A stretch of 64,000 nt of DNA from Symsagittifera roscoffensis (Eukaryota; Xenacoelomorpha; Acoela; Convolutidae): assembly GCF_963678635.1 (NCBI RefSeq), contig NW_026971530.1, positions 1-64,000 on the forward strand, written 5' to 3'. The position numbers were made by a program, and so were the translations under genes. The notes beneath the pieces are model-generated. The model saw only the letters and a list, made by a program, of their open reading frames with translations. It searched no databases and was not told the DNA's origin. Shown in pieces: positions 59,028-64,000 of the stretch; the stretch's first letter is position 1; each line of letters opens with the position of its first letter.

Positions 59028-60044
59028 GGACCGACTATGAGGAGACACAAAACTTGAAGAAACATAGTGTGAAAGACTCTCCTTGTCATGCCAATAAAGA
59101 TAAAATTTTAAAGAGGATTAATGAATTAAAACCTATTCATAAATTGTTTTCAATGAACTCCGAAACGGACGACGGCTTATCGAGCTGCTCGATTTTTTCG
59201 GAACGCCCCTCGTCATATGAACTAAAATCTGACAAACCGGTTTTGCCCGAGATAGAACATTTAAAAGGGAAAATAGGTGAGGGAGATTTCGAAAAATTGT
59301 GGGACGTCTTAAATCGGAACGCAGATGTATTTTCAAAACATAAGGCGGATATCGGTTGCTGTAACTTCGTCGAACTCGAAATTGAACTGGAAGATGGCGC
59401 CGTTCCGCACAGAGAAGGCGCGAGACGAATGACGCTACACAAGTCGGAAGCGTGCCGAGCGGAAATAGAAATGTTGCTCGAATACGACATGATAGAACCC
59501 TCAAAATCGCCATGGGCTTGGGGGGTAGTAATGGCGAAAAAGAAAGGGGGCAGCTTAGGTTTTGTTGCGACTTTCGTTACTTGAACGCGGTAACGATAAA
59601 AGATGCGTACCCGATACCGCGAATATCGAAAGCCTCTCTAAACTTGGTGATGCCAAGTTCTTCACCACATTGGACTTGGGTTCTGCCTTCTGGCAGGTCC
59701 CGCTGCGGAAGAAGGATAGAGAAAAGACCGGATTTGCGTGTGAGTTGGGGTTGTACCAGTAGAAGAGGATGCCCTTCGGCTTGTGCAATGCAACGGCCAC
59801 TTTTCAAAGACTGATGGCTCAGGCTTTGACCAGAGTGACAAAGATGTACGGGAACCTTGTGATGTGTTACGTGGATGATGTAGTCATAGCAACACCGACC
59901 CTGGAAGACCACATTGATCGGCTCGATGAGGTCTTTGGATGCATGAAAAGAGCAGGCTTGAAGTGCAAACCACACAAGTCGGAAGCGTGCCGAGCGGAAA
60001 TAGAAAGGTTGCTCTTTCGGAAATAGAAATCCTTGGGGATTCAA
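58946..60044 (+). pseudogene. Element E reverse transcriptase
   Basis: The linker with VFSKHKADIGCC and PHREGARRM is intact. RT blocks follow in three frames: RYLNAVTIKDAYPIPR, then FFTTLDLGSAFWQVPL, then KRMPFGLCNATATFQRL and YVDD at 59868-59879. An amber codon at 59760-59762 sits where the array element also has one. A 43-bp copy of 59437-59479 is inserted at 59972-60014 and destroys the frame. Confidence 0.85.
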
Positions 60045-60720
60045 TCAAGTACCTGGGAAGAATGGTGGACAGGCATGGTGTGAGACCGGACCCGGAAGCA
60101 GTAGAACCAGTGTTGACATGGAAGGCTCCCAGAACGGACACACAGCTCCTGAGCTTCCTAGGGTTTGCCAACTACTACCGGGAGTTCATAAAAGGATATG
60201 CGGACAAGGTGTATCCGATGCAGAAGCTGATGCGCAGCAAAGGAAAAAGTTCGAATGGAACGATGAAGCACAAGTTGCCTTCGAGAACATAAAGCGGGAA
60301 CTGTGCGAAGCGCCAGTGCTAGGCATTCCTACAGAAAAGGGCATGCATGTTCTTGACACAGACGCATCGGTAGTAGCCATCTCGGAAATACTGCATCAGG
60401 AATAGGAATGGAATGGAAGAACCGTTCTCCGTCCCATTGCATATGGCAGTAAGGTGTTAAGTGAACCAAATATGGTGCACCAAAAGCAGAAATGTTTGCA
60501 GTGGTCACATTTGTGGAAAAGTACCGCGCATCCCTGTAAGTTACGCGCGGACAACAGAGCGTTATCCTGGTTGAAGACATACTCGATGGATCAGAGTTAT
60601 ATTGGAAGATGGATAGTAAGATTGGATGGCTACCATATGATAATCGAACACAGGATGCGTGATAAACACCAGAATGCTGACAGCCTCAGCAAGAAAACTG
60701 AGTTCTATGAAAGATTGTAG
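60045..60720 (+). pseudogene. Element E RT thumb and RNase H
   Basis: LSFLGFANYYREFIKGYADK is followed by VLDTDASVVAISEILHQE, then a TAG where the array element has Gln. After a frame change come DNRALSWLKTYSMDQSYIGR and HQNADSLS. It ends at TAG (60718-60720), again at a position that is Gln in the array element. Confidence 0.8.
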
Positions 60721-60794
60721 CTGAAGCAAGCCAATCAGGCAGAAATAAAGGAGGATTCTCGTTTCTGGACAAAGAAACTTATGAAGCGCTTCCC

Positions 60795-62400
60795 TTGGAT
60801 CTGTTGCTGCGCTCAAACCTGGTCCAGCAAGAACTCTCTCGCACGAACATAAACAGCCTCTCATTATTGGATAAAACGGTGCAGGTCACACCGCAAGTTA
60901 TGCGGATGCTGGGTGGATTGTTAGAAAGAGAAGTGACCAGAGATGACCCCGAGAGGACAGCAGCAGTGGCATCACTAACAGTAAGGGAGAAGGTGAAGAT
61001 CATGCCATCCAGACGACAACACGAAGAGAACGAGAGGGATTGTAGGACAATAGTTCAGCAACTAGTATCCTCAATACCACATGAGGTTTTAACCAGTACA
61101 TCGTACGGACGGAAAGAACAGGGGAGCAATACGCGAAGGAAAACTGTTACCTTTGTGGACCAGGATAAAGAAGGGGTAAAGGTAGAACAAAACCTGGTGC
61201 AAGATTGTTTGTCCGGGGAGACGAACATTGAGAAGAGCCAGCAAGCACAAGAAAAACACTCGGGACAAGGAAGTTTGTCCGGGGAGTCTGAGATAGATGA
61301 AGAAGTACCTGATGAAAAACAGGACCTGGGGAACAAGTTTGTCCGGAGTGTTCAGATGGATGCGAAGAAGGCACGGACATGATCTGGAGGAGGGTGCAGA
61401 CTCCATCACGACCTCTTCAACAGATGACAACTCCCGAAACTCAGGAAATGACACCTACTCAGACAGGAACTGGAGCTCGGGATCAGAACTGCCCGAACTA
61501 GCGATCCACACACTACTAGTGGAAACTCGTGCAAGGGATCTGGATAGAGAGATGTACCAGGACCCTGATAGTGATCGCTACCTCATACCAAGTGAGAAAG
61601 TCTTTGACAACGCAGCGGATGATTTGGAAACAATAGCGGTATCGAAACGTTCGATAAGTCTGTTGCCACAAAAAGAGGTGGTCAGGACTGATCTTCAGCC
61701 GTTCAAGCAAGAAACACAGCCGTTGGCGAAGATTTGGTGCGTTAAGATGGAAGAAGACACACACCAGCCCAATGAGCTGAATAGTCAGATGAGGATCATG
61801 AAGGCGAGATACAGACTCTCGGATCTTCTAAGGGCGCAGAGAAATGATCGCATGACAAGCAACCTGAAAAGGTGGATCGAGAATGGTTCTCCGGATAAAG
61901 GAGACCTCGAGGAAGACAGTTACCGTATCCTGAGACAGTACTTCATGGAGAAGGTGGCGAGGTTATATTTGAACAAGGATGAGATTGTGGCTTGCAAGAG
62001 AAGAGAAGAAGACAAAATCCTATACAAGTATAACGCAATAGTGTTGCCGCAACTCTATCAGACAGAACTATTATTCAGGTCGCATGATCAGATGGGCCAT
62101 CAGGGGATCGACAAAGGGTATAAGAGGATCCTGAGGCGCTTTGAGCGGCCTGGAATGAAAAAGGCATGCAAGAAGTGGGTAACAGCGTTCCTGTCATGCC
62201 AACAGGTCAAGGATCCAAGGAAATTGCGATTTCCCTTACAATCGATCGAGTCGTCTGAATTCAACGAGGTGGTGCAGATAGATCACCAAAAGATATGCAT
62301 GACAGACAGTGGTTACAATCAGGTATTGGTCATGATAGATCATTTCACGAATCATGCAGAGGCCGTGCCCTACATAACTGCCTCGGCGGAAGAGACATGA
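60795..62400 (+). pseudogene. Element E integrase, N-terminal part and first catalytic Asp
   Basis: An acidic spacer in two overlapping frames is followed by DLEEDSYRILRQYFMEK and the zinc finger, HDQMGH ... FLSC. One finger Cys is replaced by Phe, so metal binding should be lost. The core begins with VQIDHQKICMTDSGYNQ. The frame is lost at GAGACATGACCACC, one or two bases short of the sequence in unit C. Confidence 0.8.
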
Positions 62401-62440
62401 CCACCTGATCAATACGTGCATAGCGAGACATGGTTGTCCG

Positions 62441-62788
62441 ATGACGTTTCAATCGGATAATGGAACAGCTTTCGTAGGAGAGCTTACGAAAGAGCTTATG
62501 AGACGCTCAAAGGTTGTTCAGGCTCACTCCACGTCATACCATCCACAGAAAAATGGCTTAGTGGAAAAGCAGAATAGGACGTTAGTGTCGATGCTGAGAG
62601 TATGTTGTTCCAGGTACATGACCGATTGGGACAGATACCTTCCACAGGTGATGGGAGCCTATAATAGCACGCAACATTCCACCACTGGAGTTAGTCCACA
62701 CATGATGCTAACTGGACACGAGAGGTCTTTACCCTTAACCTTTTTCTACCCAGAGTATGAGGGAAAGAAAACGTCTCCAAAGGTCTAG
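62441..62788 (+). pseudogene. Element E integrase core, second half
   Basis: It supplies the second Asp (FQSDNGTAF) and, 35 residues on, the Glu (NGLVEKQNR), then YLPQVMGAYNSTQHSTTG and SPHMMLTGHE, the usual end of the gypsy core. A TAG at 62786-62788 separates it from the next frame. Confidence 0.85.
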
Positions 62789-63724
62789 GTGAGGGATGTG
62801 ATCAGACGTCAACAGGAGTTGAACGATTTATGTAGACGAAATACTCACCAAGCACAGGCAAGGCAGAGGAAAAATTTCGACAAGAAAGCAGCTGGTGCAA
62901 AAGCTTACTCGGTGGGAGACTACGTATGGGTATTTCAGAACGTTATACCACCGAAAGGAACGAAAAAGATCCTAAAAAAGTGGAGGGGACCCTTCATGAT
63001 TACGGAAGTGCACCAGGAGGGACGCTTTTATAGACTGAGTACTGGCCGAGCCGCCCACTACGAGAATATTAAGCCACACAATCCATCGACAGAAGACTGG
63101 TGTATACCCGCAGACATGGAAGAAGGGGATTATCTAATAATGGATCCTGCTTGTGAGGTCAACGAGAAAGGCACGAGGGAGAAGAACGATGGAAACGAAG
63201 TCGTGGAGGAAGGAACGAATACACCGCTGGACCTGGATCCAAACGAGATGATCGAAGCGGACGATGAAACCTTACCCATCGCAGAGGAGGATTGGCAGGA
63301 TCCCGAACAGATGGAGGTTCCCAATAATTTGGATTCAGATCTTCCGCTCACGATACAGACTCGACAGAATGCCGGGACAAGACCAAGAGAGAAATATAAG
63401 CCTTACGATGACGACTTTGTATTGGATAGGATAGATCTGAAAAAGATAGTGGAAGAAGTAGTGGGTCTAGAAGAAATAACTGTGTCACAGGACATTGACA
63501 TAGTCGATGATAACGACGATGAGTGGGTCGACGAGCGGTCGAACCCCGAGGTAGAATTCGACGACGAGCAACAGCAGTCATATGAACAAGACTTGACGAA
63601 TCTGCGTGTCTTAGAATGGCTGAACGAAATGACGTCGGATCCAAAGGAGACCAGTGATACGATTCAAGATGTAGATCGTGAAAGCATAAAATACATGAAA
63701 ACCGAACGAGATGATCCTTCCTGA
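62789..63724 (+). pseudogene. Element E integrase C-terminal domain and acidic tail
   Basis: 311 open codons. The first 110 hold the C-terminal DNA-binding domain: RQRKNFDKKAAG, YSVGDYVWV, then KKWRGPFMITEV and FYRLSTG (GPY/F-type). The remaining 200 residues are strongly acidic (EEDWQDPEQMEV, VDDNDDEWVDE) with no recognised domain and no chromodomain. Taken alone, this frame looks intact. Confidence 0.8.
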
Positions 63725-64000
63725 GCTACCCAGGAAGGGCGACTACTCATTCCGGCTTCCAATCTCGATTTGATACGTCGATGGATATTTTTATCCGGGG
63801 AGTGGGGGTAGGACTTACCCACACTGAAAACTTGATAATAAAAAAATTGAGAATAGCAAGAGAGACAGGAGACTTAGAAGCAGAAACAGGCGAAGAACCT
63901 AAGAAACCTGACATAGGGAGGGTAGTTGAGTCATATTTTAACCAACCAAATGAATATTCAAGTAGCATAATACTAACAGATAGTGATTTCATACTCACAA
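63725..64000 (+). other. Element E 3' end, possible purine tract and LTR start
   Basis: GGGGAGTGGGGGTAGG (63797-63812) is the best candidate polypurine tract; the 3' LTR would begin just after it. The next 180 bp were not recognised elsewhere in the window. Confidence 0.35.

Larger units (their letters stand above)
54074..64000 (+). mobile_element. Second Ty3/gypsy element (E), related but distinct, runs off the window
   Basis: Gag, protease, RT, RNase H and integrase follow in the same order and orientation as the array element, with clear protein similarity but widely different DNA. Numerous frameshifts and stops show it is dead. Its left limit is set by the end of copy D and may not be its true terminus. 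No LTR pair could be matched within the window. Confidence 0.75.

Overview
The window is nuclear DNA of an invertebrate animal. It is AT-rich, the one clear host gene has seven exons with GT-AG introns of 170-395 bp, and about two thirds of the sequence is retrotransposon. Nothing seen fixes the phylum. The clear host gene is an orthologue of TRIM23 (ARD1), a RING / B-box / coiled-coil protein fused to an ARF-type GTPase, on the minus strand at 11399-15036. A second minus-strand gene, unrecognised, is represented by its last two exons (9448-9768 and 8257-8438).

Layout. 330-4070 and 4660-5110 hold a diverged satellite of about 176-bp monomers with signs of an 11-monomer higher-order repeat. 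4447-7060 holds tRNA-like SINE relics, a dispersed repeat and a MITE nested in that repeat. About 7190-7870 is a minus-strand LINE reverse-transcriptase relic. 8257-9768 is the unrecognised gene. 10620-11220 is a 245-bp tandem repeat. 11399-15036 is TRIM23, with about 300 bp of 5' flank before the first LTR.

From 14826 to 49607 there is a head-to-tail triplication with a 10.275-kb period. Each unit carries the first 211 coding bases of TRIM23 exon 1 (minus strand), the TRIM23 5' flank, a roughly 2.17-kb LTR, a leader with a 21-bp minisatellite, and a decayed Ty3/gypsy gag-pro-pol (plus strand). Units A and B stop inside integrase and join directly to the next TRIM23 exon-1 copy. Unit C runs on through an integrase core with its DD35E residues and a 3' region of unknown coding capacity. 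Unit A also has a 2,440-bp tandem duplication of flank plus LTR. A more diverged LTR, leader and partial gag (D, 49608-54073) follows. A second, related but clearly distinct gypsy element (E, about 54074 to beyond 64000) closes the window.

The gypsy elements encode gag with CCHC knuckles, aspartic protease, RT, RNase H and integrase in the usual Ty3/gypsy order. All copies carry frameshifts and stops, and most are shared by the three units, so the element was dead before it was triplicated. The points that most deserve checking are the triplication itself (real or assembly), the intact RING-only TRIM23 ORF it leaves in unit C, the amber codon at the same conserved RT position in two diverged element families, and the higher-order satellite. 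No certain new biological system was found.
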